A stretch of DNA of 64,000 bases from Hyunsoonleella pacifica (GTDB lineage Bacteria > Bacteroidota > Bacteroidia > Flavobacteriales > Flavobacteriaceae), in contig NZ_SIRS01000005.1 of assembly GCF_004310335.1 (NCBI RefSeq), positions 372,001-436,000 of the forward strand, given 5' to 3'. Positions within the stretch are counted from its first letter, which is position 1. Every line of letters begins with the position of its first letter. The notes under the pieces were generated by a model. That model was not told the DNA's origin. It searched no databases and saw only the letters and a program-made list of their open reading frames with translations. Positions 9,411 to 19,249 of the stretch are shown piece after piece. The translations under genes and the position numbers were made by a program.

Positions 9411-9452
9411 AGGAAACTTTTATTGTTTCTAAAGTTTCCTATAGTATATTTG
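9411..9452 (+). promoter_or_regulatory. Promoter and TetR operator of the efflux operon
   Basis: AGGAAACTTT, 10 nt, then AAAGTTTCCT form a perfect 10-bp inverted repeat (9411-9440). The Bacteroidota-type promoter is TTG at 9423-9425, 19 nt, then TATATTTG at 9445-9452. The palindrome is centred on the -33 TTG, so a dimer bound there should block initiation. The first downstream gene encodes a TetR regulator, consistent with autoregulation. Confidence 0.8.
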
Positions 9453-9461
9453 CACTCGATT

Positions 9462-10067
9462 ATGAGAGAAAAGATTTTATTAGGAGCTACTGATTTATTT
9501 TTAAACTATGGTTTTAAAAGTGTAACCATGGATGATATTGCCAATAAACTTGGTATGTCTAAAAAAACTATTTATCAGCATTTTGATAATAAAACAAAAT
9601 TGGTAGAAGCTTCAACTTTAAATTTATTCCATTTTATTTCTGAAGGGATAAATCACATTTGTGCCTTAGAAAAAAACCCTATTGAGGAAATATACAGCAT
9701 CAAACAGTTTGTAATGAAACACTTAAAAAACGAAAAATCGTCTCCTGAGTATCAATTGCAAAAGTATTATCCTACAATATTTAAAAATTTAAAAGAAAAA
9801 AAGTTTTGCGTTATGCAAGATTGCGTAATCGACAATTTAAACAGAGGTGTTGCTCTTGGTTTGTACAGAGCGGATATTCATGTAGATTTTATTTCCAGAA
9901 TTTATTTTAGTGGTATGATGGTAATAAAAGATGATGAGTTATTCCCAAAGGACAAATTCTCAATGCCAATGCTAATGACAAATTACCTGGAGTATCACTT
10001 ACGTGGTATTTGTACTCCTAAAGGCCTAGAAATATTAAACAATCACATCAATTCTAATCAATCATAA
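9462..10067 (+). CDS. TetR/AcrR-family regulator of the RND efflux operon
   Basis: Transcription factor of about 201 residues. The N-terminal helix-turn-helix is clear: ILLGATDLFLNYGFKSVTMDDIANKLGMSKKTIYQHFDNK; the rest is a helical ligand-binding and dimer domain. A longer frame beginning at TTG 9423 is misleading, because that TTG is the -33 promoter element; the ATG at 9462, 9 nt after the -7 box, is the real start. It is the first gene of an efflux operon, one nucleotide before the tolC-like gene, and should repress it through the upstream palindrome. The inducer is unknown. Confidence 0.9.
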   Translation: MREKILLGATDLFLNYGFKSVTMDDIANKLGMSKKTIYQHFDNKTKLVEASTLNLFHFISEGINHICALEKNPIEEIYSIKQFVMKHLKNEKSSPEYQLQKYYPTIFKNLKEKKFCVMQDCVIDNLNRGVALGLYRADIHVDFISRIYFSGMMVIKDDELFPKDKFSMPMLMTNYLEYHLRGICTPKGLEILNNHINSNQS

Positions 10068-10068
10068 A

Positions 10069-11391
10069 ATGAAACACAAACTAATTCTATACTTTAGTTT
10101 TCTATTCTTATGCGCTCTAAATGCGCAAGAGAAACTAATGCGTTTTTCTTTACAAGAAGCCATAGACTATGCTCTTGAAAACAATAGAAGTGCTAAAAAT
10201 GCGCAACGCGATGTTGAAGCCGCAAAAAAACAAAAATGGGAAACTACTACTATTGGTCTTCCTCAGGTAAACGCTAGTATTGACTATCAAAATCAAATAA
10301 AACAGCAATTTGAAGCCATAGATTTTGACATGGATGGTGTACCAGATTTTGGTGCAAAACACTCAATGATTGCTGGAGCTAATATTTCTCAAATGATTTT
10401 CGATGGCTCTTATCTTGTAGGTTTACAATCTGCCAAAGTCTTTTTAGAAATTTCTAAAAATGCAAAAGAAAAAACAGATTTAGAAATAAGAAAAGCCGTT
10501 ATCAATGCGTATGGCAATGTGCTATTAGCTGAAGAGAGTATAAAAATTTTAGAACGGAATATTGAGGTTTTAAAAAACAATCTACATGAAACCACTAAAA
10601 TCTATGAAAATGGTTTAGGCGAAGAAGAAAGTGTAGAACAGCTACAAATAACATTATCTGGTGTTGAAAATAATCTAAACAATACTAGTAGACTAAAAGA
10701 TTTAGCCTATCAGATGTTTAATATTACTATAGGAACAGATATTAATAGCGAAACAAAACTTACGGATTCTTTAGAGTTACTTACCACTCAAAATATCGCT
10801 TTAAATGCTTTAGATTCCAGTTTTGATATTGGTAATAACATAGATTATAAAATTGCTCAAAACGATAAAAAATCTAAAGAATTACTAGTTAAACTGGAAA
10901 AAAGTAAAGCTTTACCAACACTTAATGCTTCATTAAATGGATCGTATATAGCAAATAGAAATGCATTTGATTTTCTAGATTTTCAAAATCGTTGGATTGG
11001 TACAGCTACTTTAAATGCGAGTCTTAACATTCCATTATTTAGTTCAGGTAAAAGAAGTGCGGCAACACAACGTGCTAAAATAAATTTAGAAAAGTCTAAA
11101 GAAGAGTTAAACGAAACTACTCAAAAACTTAGATTACAAATAGCTTCTGCTAAAAGTGATTATAAATTTTCTATTGAAGATTACAACAACAAAAAACAAA
11201 ATTTAAACCTTGCTGAACGTATAGAGAAAAAGAATCAAACAAAGTTTTATGAAGGCATTTCTTCTAGTTTTGATTTAAGACAAGCTCAAACCCAGCTTTA
11301 CACATCTCAACAAGAATTTCTTCAAGCAATGCTTAATGTTATTAACAAAAAAGCTGAATTAGATACCGTATTAAATACTATCAATAACTAA
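10069..11391 (+). CDS. TolC-family outer-membrane efflux channel
   Basis: Outer-membrane trimeric channel component of a tripartite RND pump. It has a signal peptide ending at ALNAQ (about residue 19), then long amphipathic helices of the OEP type, seen as two similar halves, each with an N-S-A/K-rich start (ENNRSAKNAQRDVEAAKKQ) and strand pairs that cross the membrane. At 440 residues it is normal for the family. It starts one nucleotide after tetR and is followed 14 nt later by the adaptor gene, clearly one operon. Confidence 0.92.
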   Translation: MKHKLILYFSFLFLCALNAQEKLMRFSLQEAIDYALENNRSAKNAQRDVEAAKKQKWETTTIGLPQVNASIDYQNQIKQQFEAIDFDMDGVPDFGAKHSMIAGANISQMIFDGSYLVGLQSAKVFLEISKNAKEKTDLEIRKAVINAYGNVLLAEESIKILERNIEVLKNNLHETTKIYENGLGEEESVEQLQITLSGVENNLNNTSRLKDLAYQMFNITIGTDINSETKLTDSLELLTTQNIALNALDSSFDIGNNIDYKIAQNDKKSKELLVKLEKSKALPTLNASLNGSYIANRNAFDFLDFQNRWIGTATLNASLNIPLFSSGKRSAATQRAKINLEKSKEELNETTQKLRLQIASAKSDYKFSIEDYNNKKQNLNLAERIEKKNQTKFYEGISSSFDLRQAQTQLYTSQQEFLQAMLNVINKKAELDTVLNTINN

Positions 11392-11405
11392 AAAAATCAA
11401 TCAAA

Positions 11406-12578
11406 ATGAAATATATATATCCACTAGTATTAGCAGCCCTGATTATAACCTCCTGTGGAGGGGATAAAAACAAATCTGTAGAAGATATAATTGCTTCTAA
11501 AGATTTAGCACAAATAAGACAGAAAAAAACAGAGTTAGATGCTCAAGTTCAGGACATTTCTGCACAACTTAAATTACTTGAAAAAGAAATTAAAACTTTA
11601 GATCCTCAAGAAAAAATTCCATTAGTTACAACGTTTAAAGCAGAGGAACAACTATTTAACCACTTTGCTGAGCTACAAGGTAATGTGAGTACTAAACAAA
11701 ACGTAGTAATTACTGCAGAATACGGTGGCGTACTCTCTAAGGTTTATGTTCGTGAAGGACAAAAGGTACGTAAAGGACAAACACTTGCAAAAATTGATGA
11801 TGGCGGTTTAAGTCAGCAATTAGCTCAAATAAAAATTCAGGCTGATTTAGCAAAAACTACTTTTGAAAGACAAGAACGTTTATGGAATGAAAAAATTGGA
11901 AGTGAAATTCAATTTCTACAAGCAAAATCTAATTACGAAGCGCAAAAGGAAATGGTAAATCAATTACAACAACAAGTTGGTAAAACTATTGTTCGTGCAC
12001 CATTTTCAGGAACTATTGACGATGTAATTACAGAACAAGGTAATGTTGTATCACCGGGACAATCTCAACTATTTAGAATTGTAAACTTAGATGACATGTA
12101 TATTGAAACTGATGTTCCTGAACGTTATGTTTCAAGTATCAGTCCTGGTAAAGAGGTAAAAGTCAATTTCCCTGTATTAGGAAAAAATGTTGATGCTAAA
12201 GTACGTCAAGCTGGTAACTTTATTAATCCTGCGAACCGAACTTTTAAAGTTGAAATTGCGCTTCCTAAAAAGGACATTTCTATAAAACCTAATCTCACTG
12301 CTAAACTGAAGATTAATGATTACACTAATGAAAAAGCCATTTTAATTCCGCAAAGTATTATTTCTGAAAATGCTGAAGGCGAACAATATGTGTATACCCT
12401 TTCAGATAAATCAGGTGAAAAAGCAAAAGCCAAAAGAGCAATCATCACTACTGGAAAAACACAAGGCGACGATATCGAGGTGCTTTCAGGGATCAGTAAT
12501 GGCGATGAAATTATTGAAGAAGGTGCGCGAAGCGTAAAAGAAGGGCAAGATGTTAAAATATTAGTTGATAGTCAGTAG
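11406..12578 (+). CDS. RND efflux periplasmic adaptor lipoprotein
   Basis: Membrane-fusion protein linking the permease to the TolC-like channel. The N-terminus has a lipobox (LIITSCGG; Cys near residue 17), so it is lipid-anchored. A coiled coil (about 30-70) precedes the split biotinyl-lipoyl fold: VITAEYGGVLSKVYVREGQKVRKGQTLAKID and IVRAPFSGTIDDVITEQGNVVSPGQ, with an alpha-hairpin between them; beta-barrel and membrane-proximal domains follow (about 225-390). The 390-residue length is normal. In other operons of this kind the permease follows at once; here a four-helix-bundle gene intervenes. Confidence 0.92.
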   Translation: MKYIYPLVLAALIITSCGGDKNKSVEDIIASKDLAQIRQKKTELDAQVQDISAQLKLLEKEIKTLDPQEKIPLVTTFKAEEQLFNHFAELQGNVSTKQNVVITAEYGGVLSKVYVREGQKVRKGQTLAKIDDGGLSQQLAQIKIQADLAKTTFERQERLWNEKIGSEIQFLQAKSNYEAQKEMVNQLQQQVGKTIVRAPFSGTIDDVITEQGNVVSPGQSQLFRIVNLDDMYIETDVPERYVSSISPGKEVKVNFPVLGKNVDAKVRQAGNFINPANRTFKVEIALPKKDISIKPNLTAKLKINDYTNEKAILIPQSIISENAEGEQYVYTLSDKSGEKAKAKRAIITTGKTQGDDIEVLSGISNGDEIIEEGARSVKEGQDVKILVDSQ

Positions 12579-12582
12579 TAAT

Positions 12583-12995
12583 TAGTCTTTAGAAATAGTA
12601 AAATAATGAAACAGATTAAGTTCAACTTTGAAGATTTGAAAGTATATCAAAAAGCTTTAGACTTTGTTGACGACACCTATAAAATGACTAAAAATTTTCC
12701 TAAAATTGAAAATTATGCTTTAAGCTCTCAATTCAAAAGAGCTTCAATTTCCATAGCATTAAATATAGCCGAAGGTGCAGGAGACACTAACGCTCAATTT
12801 AATAGGTATTTAAATATCGCATCTGGATCAATAAAAGAATGCGTGGTATGCTCTACGATAGCAAAAAGATTAGATTATTTAGATAAAGATGAGGATTACT
12901 CTAATAGAGTGAAACTTGAGGAGTTATCTAAGATGACATCTAGCTTACAAAAATATCTAAAGTCTAACGACTCTAGAACTAACAACTAAAGACTA
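12583..12995. repeat. 10-bp inverted repeat framing the four-helix-bundle gene
   Basis: TAGTCTTTAG at 12583-12592 is the exact reverse complement of CTAAAGACTA at 12986-12995. The two copies sit just outside and at the stop codon of the enclosed gene, delimiting a 413-bp unit between the adaptor stop (12578) and the permease start (13003). Related AGTCTAAAG/GACTACAGACT words surround the right copy. Confidence 0.65.
12606..12989 (+). CDS. Four-helix-bundle protein (23S rRNA intervening-sequence type)
   Basis: Protein of 127 residues matching the S23/IVP four-helix-bundle family, first seen encoded in intervening sequences of bacterial 23S rRNA and assembling as a pentamer. Signatures: FEDLKVYQKALDFVDDTY near the N-terminus, SSQFKRASISIALNIAEGAG in the middle and SGSIKECVVCSTIAKRLDYL. 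The molecular role is unknown. It stands 27 nt after the adaptor stop and 13 nt before the permease start, in the same direction, inside a 10-bp inverted repeat. It has no known role in efflux, so I infer insertion of a small cassette without breaking the operon. Confidence 0.88.
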   Translation: MKQIKFNFEDLKVYQKALDFVDDTYKMTKNFPKIENYALSSQFKRASISIALNIAEGAGDTNAQFNRYLNIASGSIKECVVCSTIAKRLDYLDKDEDYSNRVKLEELSKMTSSLQKYLKSNDSRTNN

Positions 12996-13002
12996 CAGAC
13001 TC

Positions 13003-16000
13003 ATGACAAAAAATAATAAAAATAAAAAAGTGGATAAGGAGTTTCCTTTATCCTCTTGGGCTATTAATAATAAAACTACCATGTATGTCTTAATCACTTT
13101 GATTTTGATACTTGGTACAGGCGCTTACTTTAGTATGCCTAGAGAGAACTTTCCTGAAATTAAAGAAACTAAAATTTATATTAGTTCTGTTTATCCTGGG
13201 AATACCGCAGAAGATATTGAAAAACTAATTACTGACCCTATTGAGGACAAACTTAAAACGGTAAGTAATGTTGTAGAAATTACATCAACCTCACAAGAAG
13301 ACTATTCCATAGTGATTGTTGAATTTGATGAAAGTATTACTGTTGAAGCTGCAAAACAAAAAGTAAAAGATGAAGTAGATTCTGAAACTTCAGGCGAAGA
13401 TTGGCCAACATTTAATGGTGCTAAAGTAGAACCTAATGTATTCGATTTAAGCATGTCTGAAGAAATTCCAATTCTAAACATTAATATATCTGGAGATTAT
13501 CCTGTAGACAAGTTAAAAGAATTTGGAGAGTATCTTGAAGACGAAATTGAGAGCCTAGAAGAAATAAAACAAGTAGATATTAGAGGTGCTCAAGAAAAAG
13601 AAGTTGAAGTAGCTGTAGACATATACAAAATGATGGCTGCTCAAGTGAGCTTTGATGATATTATAAATACAATTAGTAGAGAAAACATGACGATGTCTGC
13701 CGGAAATTTAATTACCAGTGGACAACGTCGTACCATAAGAATTATTGGAGAGATCGAAAACCCAAATGAACTTGAAAATTTTGTGGTAAAGTCTGAAAAA
13801 GGCAACCCTATTTATCTGCGTGATGTTGCAAACGTAAGTTTTAAAGATGAAGATAAAACTACCTATGCCCGAGAATTTGGACATCCTGTAGTAATGCTAG
13901 ATGTAAAAAAACGCGCTGGTAAAAACATGGTAGCTGCAGCTGAACAAATACAGGTAATAGTTGACGATGCCATTGAAAATGTATTTCCTCCAGATTTAGA
14001 AATCACCATTGCAAATGATCAATCATCTAAAACTATTGGCCAAGTAGACGATTTGGTAAACAATATTATCTTCGGTATCATACTCGTAGTAACGGTATTA
14101 ATGTTCTTTTTAGGATTTAAAAACGCATTATTTGTTGGATTTGCTATTCCCATGTCTATGTTCATGTCTTTAATGATTTTGAATATGCTGGGTTATACTA
14201 TGAATACTATGATTCTTTTCGGATTAATCATGGGACTGGGGATGTTAGTGGATAATGGTATTGTTGTAGTTGAAAATGTATATCGTTTAATGAGTGAAGA
14301 AGGCATGAGCCGTATTGAAGCTGCCAAAAAAGGGATTGGAGAGATTGCCTTTCCTATTATAATTTCTACAGCAACTACGGTTGCAGCATTTATTCCACTT
14401 GGTCTATGGCCTGGGGTTATGGGACAATTCATGATATATTTCCCAATTACGCTTTCAGTAGTTTTAGGTTCATCACTATTTGTTGCTATCTTTTTTAATT
14501 CTGTATTGGTATCTCAATACATGACCACCGAAGATAAAGATATGCCAATTCAAAATATCATAAAAATATCAGCAATTGTTGGTGGTATTGGCTTATTAAT
14601 AACAATTTTTGGAGGAAGCTATAGAGGATTAGGTACGCTAATGATAGTTGTAGTTATTTTACTTTGGATGTATCGTTTATTCTTGCGTTCATGGGCAAAT
14701 GGCTTTCAAAATAGAATCTTACCAAAATGGGAACGCTTTTACGAAAAAGTATTACGTGGTGCCCTCAGTGGTAGAAAACCTGGATTTATAGCGATTGGCA
14801 CAGTCGTATTATTATTTATCGCTTTTATGGGGTTTGGTGCTTCAGTTGGAAGTCAGAGAACCAAAGTAGAATTCTTTCCAGATAATACACCAAACCAAAT
14901 TATAGTATATATTGAATATCCCGAAGGTACTGATATTGAAAAAACTAACGCTATCACAAAGGATATAGAAGAGCGCGTTTACAAAATAATTAACGAGGAA
15001 GCCTACATGAAAGGAGATTTTAATTTCCTTACAGAAAGTGCTGTATCTCAAGTTGGTGAAGGTGCTGGGAATCCTCAAACTGATGGTGGTTCGGCAGCAG
15101 AAATGCCGCATAGAGGAAAAATTACGGCTACCATGCGTGAGTATAAATTTAGGGATGGCGCTGATAGCAATGTTTTATTGAAGAAAGTACAGGAAGATTT
15201 ACAAGGCATCTATCCGGGTGTCGCCATTTCAGTAGAGAAAGATGCTGTTGGACCACCTGCAGGCTACCCTATCAACCTAGAATTAGAAGGGAACGATTAT
15301 GGAGAATTAATTGCTACAGCAGAAAAAATGCGCGACTTTATCAATACTAAAAATATTCAAGGTATAGATGAATTAAAAATTGATGTAAATAAATCTAAAC
15401 CATCAATGCAGGTTTTGGTAGATCGTAAAAAAGCGGGAGAGCTTGGTGTTACCGCGGGACAAGTGGGGCAACAATTGCGTAATTCTATTTTCGGTGCGAA
15501 GGCTGGTATCTACAAAAAAGATGGGGAGGATTACGACATCTATGTACGTTTTAACGAGGAAAACAGATACAATACCAGTGCCATTTTTAATCAGAAAATT
15601 ACGTTTAGAGACATGGCAACAGGACAAATTAAAGAAATTCCTGTTTCCACAGTTGCTAAACAAAATAATAATTCTGGATTTAGTGCTATAAAACACAGAG
15701 ATGTAAAACGTGTAGTAACATTGTATTCTGCATTAGCACCTGGGTTTACTGATGCTAGGGCTATCGTTTCTCAAATTCAGAATGAAATGAAGTCATTTAC
15801 TGAGAAACCTGACAGTGTAAAAGTAGACTATACAGGACAAATAGAAGAACAAGAAAAACAAATGGCATTTTTAATGAGTGCATTTTTTATTGGTTTAGGC
15901 TTAATATTTTTCATTTTAATTTTCCAGTTTAACTCAGTTTCAAAACCAGGTATCATTATGCTGGCTATTTTCCTGAGTTTAATAGGTGTTTTTGGAGGAA

Positions 16001-16542
16001 TAGTGATTACGGGTAGTGCATTTGTAATCATGATGACCATGATGGGAATTATTTCGCTTGCAGGTATCGTTGTAAACAATGGTGTGGTACTACTCGATTA
16101 TACACAATTACTTATAGATAGAAAAAAGGTGAAATTAGATTTAGACGATGAACACTATTTACAAACAGATGATTTAATTGAGGCTATTGTGAAAGGCGGA
16201 AAAGCACGTTTACGCCCTGTACTATTAACAGCCATTACAACTATTTTAGGTTTAATACCATTAGCATGGGGAATTAATATCAACTTCTTTACGTTGTTTA
16301 GTGAATTTGATGCCAATATTTATATAGGTGGAGATAATGTAATTTTCTGGGGACCATTAGCGTGGACCGTTATTTATGGATTGTTTGTAGCTACCTTCTT
16401 AACGTTAATTGTAGTACCTATCCTTTTCTATTTAGTTACTAAATTTAAAATGTGGCTATATAAAAACCGAACTGCTAAAGTAAGTTTAGTAGATAATCAA
16501 CAAGAGGTTTTTAATATGGACAAACGAATTGAAAATGCATAA
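13003..16542 (+). CDS. RND-family efflux permease
   Basis: Inner-membrane proton-driven pump of the AcrB/HAE1 type, 1179 residues, about 12 transmembrane segments with two large periplasmic loops. The N-terminal helix is followed by YPGNTAEDIEKLITDPIED; TM4 carries GLGMLVDNGIVVVENVYR, where the usual aspartate pair of the proton relay is Asp-Asn. The protein is longer than the usual ~1040 residues because of an added hydrophobic hairpin (about residues 520-565) between the two halves. It ends the operon and is followed by a terminator. The substrate is not deducible; the absence of a heavy-metal motif and the TetR control favour organic compounds. Confidence 0.93.
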   Translation: MTKNNKNKKVDKEFPLSSWAINNKTTMYVLITLILILGTGAYFSMPRENFPEIKETKIYISSVYPGNTAEDIEKLITDPIEDKLKTVSNVVEITSTSQEDYSIVIVEFDESITVEAAKQKVKDEVDSETSGEDWPTFNGAKVEPNVFDLSMSEEIPILNINISGDYPVDKLKEFGEYLEDEIESLEEIKQVDIRGAQEKEVEVAVDIYKMMAAQVSFDDIINTISRENMTMSAGNLITSGQRRTIRIIGEIENPNELENFVVKSEKGNPIYLRDVANVSFKDEDKTTYAREFGHPVVMLDVKKRAGKNMVAAAEQIQVIVDDAIENVFPPDLEITIANDQSSKTIGQVDDLVNNIIFGIILVVTVLMFFLGFKNALFVGFAIPMSMFMSLMILNMLGYTMNTMILFGLIMGLGMLVDNGIVVVENVYRLMSEEGMSRIEAAKKGIGEIAFPIIISTATTVAAFIPLGLWPGVMGQFMIYFPITLSVVLGSSLFVAIFFNSVLVSQYMTTEDKDMPIQNIIKISAIVGGIGLLITIFGGSYRGLGTLMIVVVILLWMYRLFLRSWANGFQNRILPKWERFYEKVLRGALSGRKPGFIAIGTVVLLFIAFMGFGASVGSQRTKVEFFPDNTPNQIIVYIEYPEGTDIEKTNAITKDIEERVYKIINEEAYMKGDFNFLTESAVSQVGEGAGNPQTDGGSAAEMPHRGKITATMREYKFRDGADSNVLLKKVQEDLQGIYPGVAISVEKDAVGPPAGYPINLELEGNDYGELIATAEKMRDFINTKNIQGIDELKIDVNKSKPSMQVLVDRKKAGELGVTAGQVGQQLRNSIFGAKAGIYKKDGEDYDIYVRFNEENRYNTSAIFNQKITFRDMATGQIKEIPVSTVAKQNNNSGFSAIKHRDVKRVVTLYSALAPGFTDARAIVSQIQNEMKSFTEKPDSVKVDYTGQIEEQEKQMAFLMSAFFIGLGLIFFILIFQFNSVSKPGIIMLAIFLSLIGVFGGIVITGSAFVIMMTMMGIISLAGIVVNNGVVLLDYTQLLIDRKKVKLDLDDEHYLQTDDLIEAIVKGGKARLRPVLLTAITTILGLIPLAWGININFFTLFSEFDANIYIGGDNVIFWGPLAWTVIYGLFVATFLTLIVVPILFYLVTKFKMWLYKNRTAKVSLVDNQQEVFNMDKRIENA

Positions 16543-16583
16543 AGATTTTTAATTGTCTGACTAATTCAATTAATAGCAGGAAG

Positions 16584-16612
16584 GAGCCACAATAAAACAT
16601 GTGGCTCTTTTC
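16584..16612 (+). terminator. Terminator of the efflux operon
   Basis: GAGCCACA and TGTGGCTC form an 8-bp perfect stem with an 8-nt loop, followed by TTTTCGTTTTT. It lies 41 nt after the permease stop. Confidence 0.85.
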
Positions 16613-16704
16613 GTTTTTATGTGCCATTGTATACTTGTTTCAGAATCCCATTATATGAAAAGTAAATTCAATCCTCAAATACATGTATAATCATAGAACT
16701 TATG

Positions 16705-16712
16705 TAAATTTG
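16705..16712 (+). promoter_or_regulatory. Candidate -7 element of aspS
   Basis: TAAATTTG matches TAnnTTTG exactly, 20 nt before the aspS ATG. No good TTG is seen at the expected upstream spacing, so the assignment rests on the -7 box alone. Confidence 0.5.
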
Positions 16713-16732
16713 CACCTCAATTATACAAGATA

Positions 16733-18487
16733 ATGTACAGAAGTCATAACTGCGGCGAATTAAGAGCAGCACACATAAATACAGAAGTTACCCTAGCTGG
16801 TTGGGTTCAAAAATCAAGAGATAAAGGTTTTATTGTTTGGATAGATTTACGAGACCGTTACGGTATCACGCAGTTAGTTTTTGATGAAGAACGCACAAAC
16901 AAAGAATTAATAGAGCAAGCGCAGAATTTAGGTCGTGAATTTGTAATTCAAACTAAAGGAACCGTGGTAGAACGTGCTTCTAAAAACCCTAACATACCAA
17001 CTGGAGATATTGAATTATTGGTTTCTGAACTACACATTTTAAATGAAGCCGAGTTACCACCATTTACTATAGAAGATAAAACTGATGGCGGTGAGGATTT
17101 AAGAATGAAATATCGCTATTTAGATATTCGTAGAAATCCAGTAAAAGACAGCTTAATCTTTAGACATAAAGTAACTCAAGAAGTTCGCAATTATTTATCA
17201 AATGAAGGGTTCATTGAGGTTGAAACACCTTATTTAATAAAATCAACCCCAGAAGGGGCGCGAGATTTCGTAGTGCCTTCACGAATGAATGAAGGTCAAT
17301 TTTATGCCTTACCGCAATCACCACAAACCTTTAAACAATTGTTGATGGTAGGTGGTATGGATAAATATTTTCAAATTGTAAAATGCTTTAGAGATGAAGA
17401 TTTACGTGCCGATAGACAACCTGAGTTTACACAAATAGATTGTGAAATGGCGTTTATTGAGCAAGAAGATATTTTAAATGCTTTTGAAGGCTTAACACGT
17501 CACTTACTAAAAGAAATCAATGGTATAGATGTTGAAAAATTCCCAAGAATACTTTACGATGATGCCATGCGTTTATACGGCAACGACAAACCTGATATTC
17601 GCTTTGGCATGGAGTTTGGCGAACTTAATACAGTAGCGCAACATAAAGATTTCAATGTATTTAATTCTGCTGAATTAGTAGTTGGAATTGCAGTTCCTGG
17701 AGGAAATACATACACTAGAAAAGAAATCGATAAATTAATTGATTGGGTAAAGCGTCCTCAAGTAGGTGCATTAGGGATGGTATATTGCCGTTGTAATGAT
17801 GATGGCTCATTTAAATCATCAGTAGATAAATTTTACGATCAAGAAGATTTAGCCAAATGGGCAGAGGTAACCGGAGCAAAAGCCGGAGATTTAATCTGTG
17901 TATTATCAGGAAACACCAATAAAGTACGTGCGCAATTAAGTGCATTACGTATGGAATTAGCAGAACGTTTAGGCTTACGAAAACCTGACGAATTTGCACC
18001 ACTTTGGGTTATGGATTTCCCATTATTGGAATGGGACGAAGAAACAGAACGCTACCATGCAATGCATCATCCATTTACAGCACCAAAGCCAGGACAAATA
18101 GAATTACTAAAAACTGAACCTGGCGCCGTTAAAGCTAACGCCTATGATTTGGTGTTGAATGGTAACGAAATTGGTGGTGGTTCTATAAGAATTCATGATA
18201 AGGAAACACAAGCTTTGATGTTTGATTATCTAGGGTTTACTCCAGAAGAAGCAAAAGCACAATTTGGATTTCTAATGGATGCCTTTCAATACGGCGCACC
18301 ACCACATGGTGGTTTAGCATTTGGTTTAGATAGACTAGTTGCTATTTTAGGCGGACAAGAAACTATTCGCGATTTTATAGCATTCCCAAAAAACAACTCA
18401 GGACGTGATGTCATGATAGATGCACCTGCACCAATAGACGATGAACAATTAGAAGAATTAAGTTTAAAACTAAACTTAAAATCATAA
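16733..18487 (+). CDS. aspS: Aspartate--tRNA ligase
   Basis: Class II aminoacyl-tRNA synthetase charging tRNA-Asp. The N-terminal OB fold binds the anticodon ([26 protein letters not shown], about 19-44). The catalytic domain shows motif 2 ([20 protein letters not shown]) and motif 3 ([21 protein letters not shown]), with the bacterial-type GAD insertion between. At 584 residues it is the standard bacterial length. Monocistronic, with its own candidate promoter and a strong terminator. Confidence 0.97.
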   Translation: MYRSHNCGELRAAHINTEVTLAGWVQKSRDKGFIVWIDLRDRYGITQLVFDEERTNKELIEQAQNLGREFVIQTKGTVVERASKNPNIPTGDIELLVSELHILNEAELPPFTIEDKTDGGEDLRMKYRYLDIRRNPVKDSLIFRHKVTQEVRNYLSNEGFIEVETPYLIKSTPEGARDFVVPSRMNEGQFYALPQSPQTFKQLLMVGGMDKYFQIVKCFRDEDLRADRQPEFTQIDCEMAFIEQEDILNAFEGLTRHLLKEINGIDVEKFPRILYDDAMRLYGNDKPDIRFGMEFGELNTVAQHKDFNVFNSAELVVGIAVPGGNTYTRKEIDKLIDWVKRPQVGALGMVYCRCNDDGSFKSSVDKFYDQEDLAKWAEVTGAKAGDLICVLSGNTNKVRAQLSALRMELAERLGLRKPDEFAPLWVMDFPLLEWDEETERYHAMHHPFTAPKPGQIELLKTEPGAVKANAYDLVLNGNEIGGGSIRIHDKETQALMFDYLGFTPEEAKAQFGFLMDAFQYGAPPHGGLAFGLDRLVAILGGQETIRDFIAFPKNNSGRDVMIDAPAPIDDEQLEELSLKLNLKS

Positions 18488-18491
18488 CTAT

Positions 18492-18517
18492 AAAATCCCG
18501 CAATTGCGGGATTTTTT
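18492..18517 (+). terminator. Terminator of aspS
   Basis: AAAATCCCGCAA / TTGCGGGATTTT is a perfect 12-bp inverted repeat followed by T. It starts 5 nt after the aspS stop. A frame of the next gene could be extended leftward into this hairpin from a TTG at 18504; that start is rejected. Confidence 0.92.
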
Positions 18518-18530
18518 GTTAATTTTAGTC

Positions 18531-19241
18531 ATGCAAATAAAACGCTTTTTCTCTTTTATTTTTATTTTGTTTTCCTGTTTAGGGTTTTCTCAAAACTTAA
18601 CTGGCGAGCAATTATTAGAAAAGGCCATTGCCTATCACGACCCAAATAATAATTGGCCTACCTTTAAAGGCAACTTCCATATTACTATGGAAATCCCTGG
18701 AAAGCCAAATCGAGATAGTAAAATTGTCATAGATTTACCAAATGAATTCTTTTCAGTAAAATCAAAAGTAAACGATACCATTTCAGAATACATCATTGAT
18801 AAACATAGTATTACTATAGTTTTTATGGGAGATAAAAACCCTTCAGAAACTATATTAAAAACACAAAGTTTAAGTAAAGAACGTGCAAAACTATATCAAA
18901 ACTATTACACCTATTTGTACGGCTTACCCATTAAATTAAAAGATCCTGGAACTATAATTCATGAAGTAGTTGAAGCTAAAAAATTTAAAGGAAAAAACTA
19001 TTTAGTTTTAAAAGCCACTTATGAAAAACAAGTTGGAAAAGATACTTGGTACTTTTATTTTGATCCAAAAACGTATGCCATGGAAATATATCAGTTTTTC
19101 CACGCTGAATTAGAAAATGATGGAGAATATATTCTTCTAAGTGAAGAAGAAATAATTAACGGTATAAAAATACCAAAATATAGAGCTTGGTACTTAAATA
19201 AAGACCACACGCTCTTAGGAACTGATATTTTAAATCCTTAG
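18531..19241 (+). CDS. Secreted DUF6503-like protein
   Basis: Exported protein of about 236 residues. The ATG at 18531 gives a good signal peptide (FFSFIFILFSCLGFSQ), whereas an upstream TTG lies in the aspS terminator. After the signal the AIAYHDPNNNWPTFKGNFHITMEIPGK stretch and later FYFDPKTYAMEIYQF suggest a lipoprotein-carrier-like half-barrel; I match it, from memory, to the DUF6503 family of Flavobacteriia, function unknown. No lipobox cysteine follows the signal. It precedes the ClC gene by 8 nt, so the two are probably co-transcribed. Confidence 0.7.
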   Translation: MQIKRFFSFIFILFSCLGFSQNLTGEQLLEKAIAYHDPNNNWPTFKGNFHITMEIPGKPNRDSKIVIDLPNEFFSVKSKVNDTISEYIIDKHSITIVFMGDKNPSETILKTQSLSKERAKLYQNYYTYLYGLPIKLKDPGTIIHEVVEAKKFKGKNYLVLKATYEKQVGKDTWYFYFDPKTYAMEIYQFFHAELENDGEYILLSEEEIINGIKIPKYRAWYLNKDHTLLGTDILNP

Positions 19242-19249
19242 CAAAAGAT

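Noticed and set aside
9423-9461. N-terminal extension of the first TetR
   Set aside because: Its TTG start is the -33 promoter element inside the operator; the family start is the ATG at 9462.
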